Below the pieces are notes generated by a model. It had not been told where the DNA came from. It made no database searches and saw only the letters and a list, made by a program, of their open reading frames with translations. The translations under genes and the position numbers were made by a program. A stretch of 64,000 nucleotides of DNA from Austropuccinia psidii (Eukaryota; Basidiomycota; Pucciniomycetes; Pucciniales; Sphaerophragmiaceae): assembly GCA_023105745.1 (NCBI GenBank), contig JALGQZ010000001.1, positions 40,758,082 through 40,822,081 on the forward strand. The letters are read 5' to 3'. Below are positions 45,057 to 57,582 of the stretch, piece by piece. Numbering within the stretch: the first letter of the stretch is position 1; every line of letters begins with the position of its first letter.

Positions 45057-48000
45057 ACAAATAATCACCCTCCCAATGGGTGTTGCGGAAACTCTAGCCT
45101 TAACCCAGTTTATGGTCAATTGGCCATAAAATATGTTTATGGCCAATTGTACCCTCTTTGGTGCTCTATAGCCTCTTGGCCATATCACCATTCCACTGGT
45201 CATTCATGGCCTCAGGCCATATCCTTCCTTCATAGGCCTTATTGGCCTATTGTCCACCTCACCAACCCCCAGGCCATTATGCTTGTTTTTAGACCTGGGG
45301 GGTATTTTCAGTCTTCCTGGGGCCTATGGCCCCTCTAGCCACCACCAGGGACCTTGGACAAACCCCTCATATTAGGGGGGTTTTGGCCTAAATGGCCTTA
45401 TTGAGCCATTTAGGCCCCCAAGGGCCTCTACCGCCTGTGGGCCGTACGCAACGGTTTGCGGTCCGTGGGACCATTAGGCCCCTTTTGACCCAAATGCAAC
45501 GAGGCCAAAAGGGGCCAATGGGGCAGTTCATCCGCCACCAAAGCCAGCTGGGTCCCAAACTACAAGTGGGCACACCTGAGCCAGTTTTGGCCCCAAATAC
45601 CAATCAATCCAGAAATGGCCAAAAGACCCTCAGGGCCAAAATGGACCAAGGACCACAAGTGGGCCATTGTTCAGTCCATGGCCTCTGGCAACCACCAGAA
45701 GCCAACAGCTCAACTCCAATCAAGGATTCCCATCAAGCTCAGGGGAAGCCTCTTCCTTCCTCAATGCACCCCCTACTCAAGGATCCAGGAGTGGTGCATA
45801 TATGATATAATATACCATTATGCACCATTTTCGCTCAGCAATCCAATGGTGACATTTTCAGGACCAAATTACGTGATTCCTAATCAAGTCCCCAACCCAT
45901 CACCAATTTCAAAGAAGGATGTTTCAGCTATTCAGTCTGGCAATTCCTTGGCGGCTACCAGAAGACCCTTCAAGGACCCCAACCACTTTGCCCTGCAGGT
46001 GTTGGGTTGTCAATTCTCATCAGGAATATTCTAAGGGCAATTCTCAGAGGGTATCAATCTTTTCAATCATTGTCAAGGTATCAAGTACTCAGAATTCCTT
46101 GGACAACTCAATTGGTACATACAGGTAGAAATCAAGCATCCTGTATTGTAAGGTATGTTTGTCAAACTGTTGATTATATTACTATTAATCAACAGTACTA
46201 TGACTGTTCTTATGAAATATAATAATAAAATATTATTATAACCACAATTAAATAATTCAAAAATTATTTCTTTCAAGTGTTATACATGCCTAGTGATGAT
46301 AACAGTGAGCAGTAATTGTCTACAAGAATCAATTACAAGAAGAATTTAAAAATAAAAACTTCTATTATTAAAAAAATAAGATTATTTTAATATATAATTA
46401 TCTTTTTCAACAATAATTATAAAGATAATTCTTGAAGAAAACTAATTTTAGAGAAAAACTTTAAGAATGAAAGATAAATCACTCACTGATACTCCAAAGA
46501 ACTTATTAAAGATAAACGTAGAGAGATTTGACGTAGAATTGTGGATTTGATGGATCAAAAATGATTTTATAGAAGTATTAAAACAATATGTAGCTTATCA
46601 CTATGATTTCACGTCTTTCTGATTGATTCTGAAAGAATAAAACACTTAAGAAAATTTTAACTGATACTTACTTGTTGGTAACAAAGATATAATGAATCAT
46701 GAGATGATTATTATGGAAAAAACAGAAGGAGGAGGCCTCTTTTAAGTCAACAACAGCTCATAGAGCCGTTCCATGGAGCAAAATGAAAATCCAGTGAGTG
46801 AGAAAACAATAAACCCTTTTGGATTATTGATTGCATCATCTGTTGTCACATAAGATTATCATGATTACTTAATTAATGCTTTTACATGACTACCAACCCC
46901 AATATGGTTAAGAATAAAAGGAGTAACATCTGTAAATCTTCTTTTATTTCAAAGGAATCATTTATTTCTCAAAGGTATCAACGTTATTGGAAATTTCATC
47001 ACAGGTTGTAATTACTGTTAATTTTTGAAGATTCAGTGTTTCAAGTAGAATAGTCAAAAATGGACTGTAAGTAAACCTTTGAATTTTACCGATGAAACTA
47101 TAATTCTTTTTGGTTGTACCATAGATAATACAGTTCTCAATTGGTCCTGGAAGCTTCAGAGAGATTCATCCATAATTGTATTTTTAATGAATTTTTGAAG
47201 TTTTTACCTCATTTCTACATAGAATTGCAAATATCAGTGTTTAACTGGTAGCTATGACGTAAATCAATGGATACAACTCAAAAAAGGGTTTGAATTCCTC
47301 TTTTATGGTCTATCCATGGAAATTGATTGAGAATTGATATGGTTACAGGAGTCTAAGTAGCTCCTTACCTCCTTGGCACATCAAAATAGCAGGTTATTTG
47401 CTATTTTCCTATGAATTACTGTAGTTTTAACATGGTAACCGAGTTACCAAAGAGTTTTAGTTTACTAATTGGGCCAAGATCAGCCATGGATCCAAGCTTT
47501 GGAGCTGTCCACGCCTATGAGGCCTCAGAAGTTGGGTACCCTGGCTCTCTTTGATGTCTTTTGTCTCCCTTGCCTATTTTTCACATCAAAATAGAAATTT
47601 AAGCTTCAAGTGAGATATCCACTATGGGTTTACCAACAGTGCATGTAAGAATACCATGATATTAAGTGCCCAAAGCATGCATAACACTATTGTTAGTGTA
47701 TAAGTAACATTGCATTTCTCACATTCCCATTATTTTGGTGTGAAATTAAGAAAAACAAAAATTTCCACAAATCTTTTATCTGGTATTAATGATGTGGTAT
47801 TCAAGTATTTTCCATATTACAACCTCAAAGAGTTAATTTGATCTTATTCACTCCATGGAGCTACCCTAGGTGAAATTTTGTGTAGAATACAAATCTGGCC
47901 TTAAATCTATGGATTTACTCACTCAATAGAAGGTTATTCATCTTTTCTGAAATCAAAAATGATGAATTCTCAATATATGCATGCCTTATGAGTTATGCAT

Positions 48001-48628
48001 AATTCAGATTTTTTTTAAGATAATTGTGGCCTATTTGGGTATGTAAAATATACCTCAAGGCTCCCTTGTATGGCCTTGGCCCATTTGGGCCAATTCATAC
48101 TCCACTGTGGGAATTCAGTCACACAGCTCAACTCTCAAGATGGCCAGAGCTGTATTTGCCCAATTTGGACAATACATCCAGATTACTCACCTGCCAGGAT
48201 CAACCTTTCAGCTTTTCACATATACTGACCCCCTTTTATCATCTGGGCACTTTTTCCCCAGTTGATTAATATATTGGATTTATCCTTATCCTTATTTTCT
48301 TTTATTTCATTGAAGTAAATACTGATAATCTTAAGTCAGTCATTTTAACCTTTCTTCTTTGCCTGTCAGTGGATATTGGTGGTCGTATCCTTTAATAATT
48401 CCATTGTTCTTTCTGGCAGGATGAAACAGTGAATTGCGGATTCATTTGGTTGGCTCTTTGGCTTTTGGCTTGCTTATTATCTTGGCCATTGACTTCCTTT
48501 TCTCTTTAACTTTTGCAAAACTTGTCTTTACTCTTTTTCTTCTTTAAGGAAATTTATTCCTTCTTCCAAGTGAGTTCTTAATTCCTGAGTGCCAGGCCAC
48601 TCTTGCTTCCATAAGAGCCTCTGTGACA
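45057..48628 (+). repeat. Solo LTR B3 (family B), split by D3
   Basis: The ends are TGTCACAACC (45057) and CCTCTGTGACA (48628); with D3 removed it is about 1.65 kb. Its last 400 bp match the reversed B1/B2 LTRs (CTGAGTGCCAGGCCACTCTTG), so it lies in the opposite orientation. Both flanks are G1 gag. Flanking TTAAG and TCAAT are a weak remnant of a target duplication (3 of 5 bases). The 45120-45720 part is GGCC-rich and holds CGGTTTGCGGTCCG (45452-45465). Confidence 0.82.
46147..48066 (-). repeat. Solo LTR D3 (family D), nested in B3
   Basis: This is a reversed family D LTR from TGTAAG (46147) to GGCTCCCT (48066), flanked by perfect TGTAT duplications (46142-46146 and 48067-48071). It is the most diverged D LTR here and has lost several ACGT words. 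Confidence 0.93.
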
Positions 48629-48633
48629 TCAAT

Positions 48634-49116
48634 TGAATTAATGTATTAATTAGTGGATCATGGTTTGATGCACCTGCTATTTAGGGAATTTTCCAGTTGT
48701 CCTCCACCTTTTTTGTGTATTTTTCTATGCACCATGTTTTGTGACTTTTCTGGAGAGAATGCATTTAAGCTTTCAACTTGTTTTAGGAACCACGTTAATG
48801 TTTTATGGGTCAAAGAATGAGCTTGAAAATGCATTTTCTATTTTATACCTTCAGGCATAATTTTCTCACTTGGTGATTAATGTATTTTTCCACCAGGACC
48901 AGGTATTTTTACCATTTGCTTGTCTTATGCCATAATACTATATTTTTTCAGAGTCTTCAAATAAAGAATGTAATATTAAAGTGATTAATTCATTTGGTAT
49001 GGTATAATCTTCTTGTAGCATATCCATCATTTTGATAAATGACATGTTGTAATATTCTCCTTCACTTTTGAATCTTTTCCATTCTTTGAGTTGAGGGTCT
49101 TCTTTCATTAAGATTT
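48634..49116 (-). pseudogene. gag: Gag core of G1
   Basis: Minus-strand reading gives KEWKRFKSEGEYYNMSFIKMMD, then, through stops, NTWSWWKNTLIT and GGGQLEN. These match the D1 gag core ([27 protein letters not shown]). It continues across B3 at 45056 and is cut at 49117 by A2. Confidence 0.88.
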
Positions 49117-50552
49117 TGTCAGCCTGTGACTCAAAACCAGAGCACAAGCATGACACCCAAAATACCATAAATCAATGGTATAGCCAAGATACCACCAAAA
49201 CATGGAAGTGAGCCAAATTAGCTCAAAAGGTATCAAAAGAAAGATGAAACTAACCTCTTTCTGGAAATATAAGTCCCATCAAGACAGGACAAAGAATAAC
49301 AAAGTTATTCCTGATCAAAGTTATTGCTGAGCATAAACCTGAATTTTCACCTCTCATCTGGAATCCAGGAGGAGAGACTTAACCCCATCAATTGGGTACT
49401 CATAATGAAGCTCTAAGCCAGGGCTATTCAATGGTACCATCCAAACTGGGCTAGAGCCAATATTACTGAAGTTATGGTCAAATTCAGACCAAATAAGGTT
49501 GAACAAAACATTCACCTCTCATCTAACTGCTGAAGTTTTAGTGTGAGATACTTAAAGTAGGGTGTTTTTGGAAAGAGCACAACCAGGGGTATTGGATGGT
49601 GTCATCCATTTCCTCATATCTCAACTATAGCAGAAGTTCTGGCGCAAACAAGCCCACTATAGCTTTTTGCCTAAACTATGCATATGTACAAAAATCTTGT
49701 ACATGGCATAGCTTTGCCACATTTAATGATAAACATATAAAATAAGGTATCATTGTGTGGAACACATACAGGGCTACACACCGATTCAGTTTTGAGGTTG
49801 ATATCTCAAGAACTGACAAATTTATAGCTGTTTTAAGGTGAAAATCCCACATTCTGACCAATACAGCTTTACCATGGGATAATATCCCAAAACCATGATT
49901 ATGAGGTGTCAAACTGACAAAGAAGCATGTTTATACTTCAATAACTCATAGGTCAGTAAATACTGGGGTCCCATACAGTTTCTGTACATCATTCTACGTG
50001 TCATACACGTCAGAAGAGGGCTATGTGGTCCCCAGATGAAACTCTTCACCCTGTATTGGTGAAAACTGCCCAGATGTGGTTTCAAAACCACATCTGAGCC
50101 CAATACAGATCATACAGGTACTTTCAAACCACAAGCCTGTCTCAGAGAGTGAAAAATTCTTCACTTCCTCTATGTGGAAATGTCTAACAGCCCTTCCACC
50201 CCATTTCAGGAAAAAAGGAGGCTTTTCACAGCCAGAATAGTTTTCCTCATCCTTCTCTTGAATACCCTACGTAGTAAACTGTCAAAAACAGTTTTACTCT
50301 TTGGTAATAAACAGGTATATTTTAGTTTTAATTATTGTAGTCTTTATTATTGTAACCCAACAGGTAAAGCTGCACCCAGGGCTTGCCACAGCACTCACCA
50401 CCACTATATTTAATATAGTAAAGCCCTTTTATTCTTAAATTAAACCATCTTCAACTCTTATAACCTTTTTTAGATCCTTTTTACTTTTTCACAGTCATAG
50501 TTAAAAGTTGGAAATACAATTTTAATAATTTTATCATAGACTAAGCCTGAAA
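49117..50552 (+). repeat. 5' LTR of A2
   Basis: The 1436-bp LTR starts TGTCAGCCTGTGACTC; its end has decayed to CCTGAAA. It keeps the inner palindrome (about 50070-50100) but not the LTR short frame, which has a TGA soon after its start. It is more diverged from A1 than the A3 LTR is. Confidence 0.93.
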
Positions 50553-51135
50553 TTTATGGGCCTGGCCTTGTTTTAAACCTTTTTGGCCCTTAAAAGTAAG
50601 TTTTTTCAATTATTTTCTATATTTCTGACATTTTGTTTTATATTTTTAGGCATATTTTTTCTCAAATAATATATATTTTATATATTTTATTTATCAAATT
50701 AGTCTATGTACCACCTTTTACTCATATTTTCAGAGTATCTGTCATGTTGTTAATACCCACAAGAACTTTATTTTTGGCATGTTTTACACATAAAAACACA
50801 TAAGCCCTCAATAAGTCCTGTATTTTTGATTAAATAAGGACACCCGGACTTTAAAACCAACAGTTGGGGTGTGTTTAAGTGTATTGTTGATTCAATTACA
50901 CTTATACAGATCACACTTGAAAACCACAAGTGAATCTGTGGGATACTGGTACACAAACAGTTTAACAGGGCACCAAAAGCTGTAATTCTGACGTGAAATT
51001 GTTAATTCAATTACACTGTCATTATACAGGGCATATTGTAGTAATATACAAGCCCAGAGGCCATTCTTAGATGTGCAAACAGCATTTTAAGAAGTCTTAA
51101 CTGACATAAGCCCTCTCTTTCCTACTTGGATTCAG
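50553..51135 (+). other. A2 leader
   Basis: It contains a decayed primer site (ATGGGCCTGGCCTTG), an intron-like GTAAGT...TTTTTAG at 50596-50649 matching A1, and an acceptor GGATTCAG ending at 51135. No gene is visible. Confidence 0.5.
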
Positions 51136-51829
51136 TGGAAGAGAATTATATCCCACTTGAGACCCACTCACAGGCCAACACGCCAGTGACGCCCTCAGAA
51201 CCAGAGGGCAGCAAGGGCAAAGGAAAGAGGCACAGTGAAGGCCTGATTACAGCCAAGAAGTGGACACCAATAGCCACCCAGAGAAGTAGAAAACTATGAA
51301 ACTCTGCATCAATACAATTTAAACCAACCTTAACAGCTTGTACAGGGAACATTACTATAATTAAAGCAGTTTTAACCTCTAAAGGTAAATTTCCCAAATA
51401 AGCAGTTAACAAATTTGTACAAGGCACAGTCAAAGGTAAATACCCTAAGAACATAAAGTTTTTGACTGCTTGCAAATGCTGATATGTCACCTGTATACCT
51501 CAGAGACCTTGGCTTACAAAGGAACCAGCCAGAGGACAGAGAAGGCTTGTTGAGAACCAGAAGACCTGAAAGAGGACACCTTGCACACAGTAGTGGATGG
51601 CAAAACAATGAGGGAGATAATATCAGCCCTGCCATTCACACTCCAAGTCAATGGAGACCTCCAACCAGAGGACTGGAAAGACATGGATCAAGTTCTTCAG
51701 CTCCACCCACTCCTCAAGGACCTATTCCAATGGAGCATGAACAACAAGAGGTTCAACCTGGAATCTCAGTGGGCAGAACTTGGAGAAATCTTCCAGAATA
51801 TCTGTCTCAAAGAGATAGACTTCAAATAA
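51136..51829 (+). pseudogene. Accessory frame of A2
   Basis: Exon-like 51136-51435 matches A1 but has a TGA near 51296. After the intron-like 51436-51503 the frame continues to TAA at 51827-51829, short of the A1 end. It retains TGG where A1 has the TGA at 2155, showing that the ancestor was open there. Confidence 0.5.
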
Positions 51830-53737
51830 CTTATGATAATTACCAAAGGTTGGAATCCTACCAGGCGGTTCAGACTCCTGGAGGCAAGGGAACAGAGGAT
51901 AAGGTAGAATCAAGCCACTATAAAAGCTATAGAAGAACAGTTAACCCAGACAGGGCCTACTCAGATTCCTTCAGGCTCACAAGGAGCAGGCCAAATCAGC
52001 TCTCCAGTGGCTTCACACAATTCAGACACCAACAAATCAATGACCAGGAGTCACCACTCTTCACAATTCTAGGAGGTTTCCAGGAGAAGAAAAGGATACA
52101 AGGGGAAAAACAAGACCTGTTTCTGCGTTTGGCTGAAAGATTCAGGCCCCATGATCCAGAAATTGTTGGATTTTGTGAAAGAAGTGCACAAGAAACAGAA
52201 GTAGTTGTAAACCACTCTCGAATCAGTAGTCCTAGTAATAGAAACATTACCCCCACTTAGATTGAACATAATATTGTAACACCTGAGAGTAACATAAACA
52301 GTGATTCACTGTGGTTACAAATGTCCCAATATGCTGGGAAAACTTGAAAGCAGTTTTCAGAACTTGAAGCAAGCCATGAGAGGATGAAGAAATTAACAGC
52401 TCCCATGGATAAAATTGTTAAAACTCTTCAAGAAGGACATGCTCAATTGAGCAAAGCCTCTGAAGAAACCAACAAAAGACTGAATCTAGTCTTTGAAGAA
52501 CAACACCACAGCAAAAGGGACAGGGATTTTCTGGATCAAGACATAAACAAATTGTTTAATATCTACCATAACTTGAAGCCCCAACCACAAGGCCAACGTA
52601 TGGATAATCCATATCAACCAGATGACATCAAACCAGATGCCATGTTGATGAATAAGGCAAGATCTTCATCACAATACCAGGATGGAGATGGCATGTCTTA
52701 TTCAGAGAAGGGAGCCTTGAAAAAGCTTCCTGAGGCCTCAAGCTGGCACAAATTCTCTGGAATAGAAGAATATGATCATATGGAACTCATAGATTATATT
52801 GATGGACTCTTCATTGATTTACCAAGCATACCAGATTAAAGGATTACTGCTAGACTAAATAAAGAATTTAAAGGCCATGCTAGTATATGGTATACAGAAA
52901 TGAAAGAAATCCATGGCAGAAGAAACTGGCAATGGTGGAAGAGTCAAATCATCCAAAATTAAAGTAATGGTACTTGGATATGGAAAACGACCATGTCATT
53001 TGAAAATGACAAATACTCTGTGGACAAAGATCCATATGAGTGGTGTCTTAGACAATCTAAAAGATTTAAAGCCATTGACCCTCAGATGAACATCCAAATG
53101 AGGAATCATAAGCTTCTGACACAACTCCCAGGAGAACTAGAGCATGCTGTAAAATGCAGATGCAACCAAAATTGCATTGTAGATGACATTGCTAATACCT
53201 TACAAGACATAAGGAAAGGAACTAATATTGGGAAATTAACCCCATATAAGAGCAGTGGTTTCAAGGAGAAACAACCTTTCAGGGTGGAGTCTAAAGACAA
53301 ACCCAAAGAAAGCGTGGCAGAAGTGGCAAAGAAGAGGAAATCTTGTCACAATTGTGGTTAAACAGATCACTATGCCAACAACTGTCCAAAGGCAAAGAAA
53401 AAGGTCTATTTCATTCAGAAAGTCCCAGAGGAGGAATCCCCAACAGAGGATTTTGAATCAGACTCCATGGGTGATGCCATCAGAGAACCATCTGATGATG
53501 ACCAAGACTGAAGAGAAGAGTTTCTAGTGGAATACCAAGAGGAAACCCCACTAGAAATTCCGGACATACAGTTGGAAGCAGGTATCCACAGGATACTGCC
53601 AACAAAAACTTGTGCAAACATACACAAGATGCACAAAAATTCCTGTTACACCAACCAAAGGGATGGCATATATGCATGGAACAGCCACAAAAGTGATTGT
53701 CTGTATTGACCATACTCAACATGCACTGATCATTGAT
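51484..53737 (+). pseudogene. gag: Gag and start of pol of A2
   Basis: The frame begins at ATG 51484 (MSPVYLRDLGLQRN) and stops at TAG 52258-52260. Further pieces read 52384-52839 and 52993-53361. The knuckle is readable as [19 protein letters not shown] (about 53344-53385), with TAA in place of a serine codon. Further stops occur near 52837, 52960 and 53509. Protease starts as LIID at the D4 junction. Confidence 0.87.
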
Positions 53738-55658
53738 TGTAAGATGTGACTATGAAACTGATGATAATATTAATATTAATCAACAGTACTATGTCTGTTC
53801 TTATGATATATAATAATAAAATATTATTATAACCACAATTAAATAATTAAAAATTATTTCTTTCACGTGTTAAGCACTACTAGTGATTTTAACAGTGAGC
53901 AAGTAATTGTCTACAAGAATCAATTACAAGAAGAATTTAATAATAAAAACTTCTTTATTAAAATAATAAAATTATTTTAATATATAATTATCTTTTGCAA
54001 GAATAATTATAAAGATAATTCTTGAAGAAAACTATTACTAGAGAAAAACTTTAAGAATTAAGAATAAATGACTCACTAATACTCCAAAGAACTTATTGAT
54101 AGGTAAGAGTAGAGAAATTTGACGTGGAATTGTGGATTTAAGGGATCAAAAGGATTTATAACAGTATTACAACAAAATATAGTTGGATTCTATGATTTCA
54201 CGTCTTTCTGGATGATTTTGAAAGATTTAAAACACTTAAGAATAGCTTTAACTAATACTTACTCGTTGGTAATAATGATTTAATAAATTGATAAGATGAT
54301 GATACGGAAAAAACAGCAAGAAGAGGCTTCTTTTAAGTCAACAACAGCTCACAGAGGCGTGCCATGGAGCAAACTGAAAAACCAGTGAGTGAGAAAACAA
54401 TAAACCCTTTTGGATTAATGATTGCATCATCTGTTGTCACGTAAGATTATCATAATTACTTAATTGATGCTTTTACGTGACTACCAACCCCAATATGGTT
54501 AAGAATAAAAGGAGTAACATCTGTAAATCTTCTTTTATTCTAAAATACTCATTGATTTCTCAAAGTTATCAATTTTATTGCCAATTTCATCACAGGTTGT
54601 AATTACTGTGAATTTTTGAAGATTCAGTGTTTCACGTAGAATGGTCAAAAATGGACTGTAAGTAAAACTTTTAATTTTACTAGTAAAACCATAATTCTTT
54701 TTGGTTTTACCATAGATAATACAGTTCTCCATTGGTCCTGAAAGTTTCAGAAGGATTCATTAAGAATTGTATTTTTAATTAATTTTTGAAGTTTTTACCT
54801 TATTTCTACGTAGAATTGCAAATAGCAGTATTTTGCTGGTTGCTATGAGGTAAATCAATCAATATGGATCCCAAAAGGGTTTAATTACTCTTTTAGGGTC
54901 TAGTCATGGAAAGTCATCAAGAATTGACGTGGTTACAGGAGTCTAAGTAGCTTATTACCTCCTTGGCACGTCAAAATAGCAGGTTATTTGCTATTTTTCT
55001 TATGATTACAGTAGGTGTAACTTGGTAACCAAGTTCCCAAAGAGTTTTAGTTTACCAATTGGGCCAAGATGAGCCATGGATCCATGCTCTGGAGCTATCC
55101 ACGCCTCTGAGGCTTCAGAAGTTGGGTACCCTGGCTCTCTTTGATGTCTTTTGTCCCCCTTGCCTAATTTTTACGTCAAAATAGTAATTTAAGCTTAAAG
55201 TGAGATATCCACTATGGGTGTACCAAAAGTCCATGTAAGAATACCATGATATTAAGTGCTCAAAACATGCATAACACTATTCTTAGTGTATATGTAACAT
55301 GGGACTTCTCACTTTCCCATTATTTTGGCTAAAAATCAAGAAAAACAAAAATTTTCACGGATCTTTTATGTGGTATTAATGATGTGGTATTGAAGTATTT
55401 TCCATTTTACCACCTCAAATACTTAAATTGAGCTTATTCACTCTATGGAGCTACCCTAGGTGAATTTTTGTGTAGAATCCAAATCTGGTCTTAAATCCAT
55501 GGATTTACTTACTCAATAAAAAGTTATTCATCTTTTCTGAAATTGAAAATGATGAATTTTGGATATATGCATGACTTATGAGTTTTGCATAATTCAAAAT
55601 TTCTTTTTAAGATAATTGTGGCCTATTTGGGTATGTAAAATATACCTCAAGGCTCACA
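53738..55658 (-). repeat. Solo LTR D4 (family D), nested in A2 protease
   Basis: This is a reversed 1921-bp LTR, TGTAAGATGTGAC...CAAGGCTCACA, with a perfect target duplication TTGAT (53733-53737 and 55659-55663). It is close to the D1 LTRs, and the 65-codon frame is intact (54732-54535, -). Confidence 0.96.
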
Positions 55659-55663
55659 TTGAT

Positions 55664-55919
55664 AGTGGAGCACACCGCTCCATAGTGGCCAGAGATTATC
55701 TGAAAAACCACTTCCCAAATTGGGAGAAACAGCTTGTGCCCACCAAGGCAAAGAATGTTAAAAATGCAGCAGGGAAGATGACTTCCATTGGGACAATTAT
55801 CAAAGAGATAATTATACCCCATATCAAAGGTAATATCAGACTCAACCCAGAGTTTGTAGTGCTTGATGATGCCCACACCCAAGGGTTCTTACTGGGAACA
55901 GTCTACCAGAGGATGTATG
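55664..55919 (+). pseudogene. pol: Protease fragment of A2
   Basis: It continues from the D4 junction as SGAHRSIVARDYLKNHF and reads openly to QRMY at 55919, where C2 inserted. Joined across D4 it restores the LIIDSGAH active-site region seen in A1. Confidence 0.87.
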
Positions 55920-56822
55920 TGTAACAACCACTCACCAGGGGTAAGGGTATTCATCAATACACCCACTCAAACACCTCAAATCAGAAGATCCAATATCTGC
56001 ATCAGCATTCAGCTTCAGCAATCCTCCTTGCTGAAGCATGCATACAGCTTGGTACTTCAATACAGCCTGTCAACATCTGTACAGGTTGGATTCACCCAAT
56101 ACAGTTTCAATACACCAGCATGAAACTGTATGATCATCAAAATACACCACACCTCTTGTACAGGTTCTGTACAGCTGTACAGGACCTGTATTGGCCAGAA
56201 TGGATTCAATCATTCAATCCTCTCATGAAAATTCTTCCTCTGGATCAGAGCTGGTGATTCTCACATATACCAGCCCTTCTTTCTCCCCCCTGGGGACCTT
56301 TCCCCAGTTAATTAATTTAGTTTATTTATTATTATATGAATATTCTTATCCTTATTTTGGGTATTATATTTATTTAATATTAATTTAGTCTTTGCATTTC
56401 TCTCTTCAACTGTACAGTATGAGTTGGGTGGCCATATCCTTATTAACCCTTCTCTTTTCATTCTGACAGGTTGAAACAGTGGACTTGGACTTGTTTTTGG
56501 TTGGCTCTTCTATTCTTTACTCTTATTTTTTTTGTTGCTTCTTTCTTATATTCTTTATTTTAGTAATTCATCTCTTGCACTCTTAAGTGTATCCCTTCTT
56601 ATCATATCTTTGAGCCCTCCATAAGTGAGTCCCAGTTTACTGAGTGCCAGGCCCTCTTCACTTAGAAGAGCCCCTCTGACATTAAATTAATTAACTCATA
56701 TTTATTCTTTTCTTTTCATTCCTTTATATTCATTTCCCTCATTCATCAACTATGACTCTTTAATGATCTTATGATTTTTTCATGATTATGATTTTTTCTC
56801 TCATCAATTTTCATCACATTCA
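55920..56822 (+). mobile_element. Element C2 (family C), 5' LTR and leader start only
   Basis: The LTR 55920-56681 (TGTAACAACC...CCTCTGACA) lies in plus orientation, followed by 141 bp of family C leader up to the C3 insertion. The preceding GTATG (55915-55919) should be the target copy. Primer-site TAAATTAATTAACT (56683-56696) is the exact reverse complement of AGTTAATTAATTTA (56306-56319) in the LTR, next to the hairpin 56290-56307. The rest of C2 lies beyond C3, outside the window. Confidence 0.9.
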
Positions 56823-57582
56823 TGTCACAGGGGCTCTTCGAAGTGAAGAGGGCCTGGCACTCAGTAAACTGGGACTCACTTATGGAGGGCTCAGAGATAA
56901 GATAAGATGAGATACACTTAAGAGTGTTAAAGATAAATTACTAAGAATAAATATAAGAGGAAGCAGCAACAAAAGATAAGAGTAAAAGAATAGAAGAGCG
57001 AACCACAAAAAAGTCCAAGTCCACTGTTTCAACCTGTCAGAATGGAAAGAGAAGGGTTAATAAGGATATGGCCACCCAACTCATACTGTACAGGCGAAGA
57101 TAGAAATGCAAAGACTAACTTAAGATTAAATAATTATAATACCAAAAATTAAGGATAAGAATAATTATACAATAATAAATAATCTAAATTAATTAACTGG
57201 GGAAAAGTCCCCAGGGGGGAGAAAGAGGGGCTGGTATATGTGAGAATCACCAGCCCTGATCCAGAGAAGAATTTTCATGAGAATAATTGATTACTGAATT
57301 GAGTCTGGCCAATACAGGTCCTGTACAGCTGTACAGAACCTGTACAAGAGGTGTGGTGTATTTGAGTGATCATACAGTTTCATACTGGTGTATTGAAACT
57401 GTTTTGGGTGAATCCAACCTGTACAGGTATTGACAGGCTGTATTGAGATTCCAAGCTGTATGCATGTTTCAGAATGAAGATTGCTGAAACTGACTGCTGA
57501 TGCAGATACTGGATTTGCTGATTTGAGGTGTTTGAGTGGGTGTATGAATGAATACCCCTACCCCTGATGGATGGTTGTTACA
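56823..57582 (-). repeat. 3' LTR of C3
   Basis: The 760-bp LTR, TGTCACAGG...GTTGTTACA, is in inverted orientation to the C2 LTR with only 141 bp between them. It keeps the hairpin and TAAATTAATTAACT (57185-57198). Confidence 0.95.

Larger units (their letters stand above)
40395..49116 (-). mobile_element. Decayed D-like Ty3/Gypsy element G1
   Basis: On the minus strand, fragments of chromodomain-like tail, integrase, RNase H, RT, protease, knuckle and gag occur in the right order between 40545 and 49116, all most similar to D1 but with many stops and indels. It is interrupted by solo LTR C4 (41751-42468), solo LTR B3 (45057-48628, itself holding D3) and, at 49117, by A2. It is the oldest coding layer in the right half. 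Confidence 0.9.
49117..55919 (+). mobile_element. Element A2 (family A), 5' part, inserted in G1
   Basis: It contains an LTR (49117-50552), leader, accessory and gag regions and part of protease, then is cut by C2 at 55920. D4 interrupts it at 53738-55663. Many stops and indels show that it is inactive. Preceding bases GATTT (49112-49116) should be one target copy. Confidence 0.92.

Noticed and set aside
48629..48660. Apparent self-primer match after the B3 LTR
   Set aside because: The flanking bases are G1 gag codons (YINSI region), so the resemblance to a primer site comes from TTAAT-rich coding sequence.
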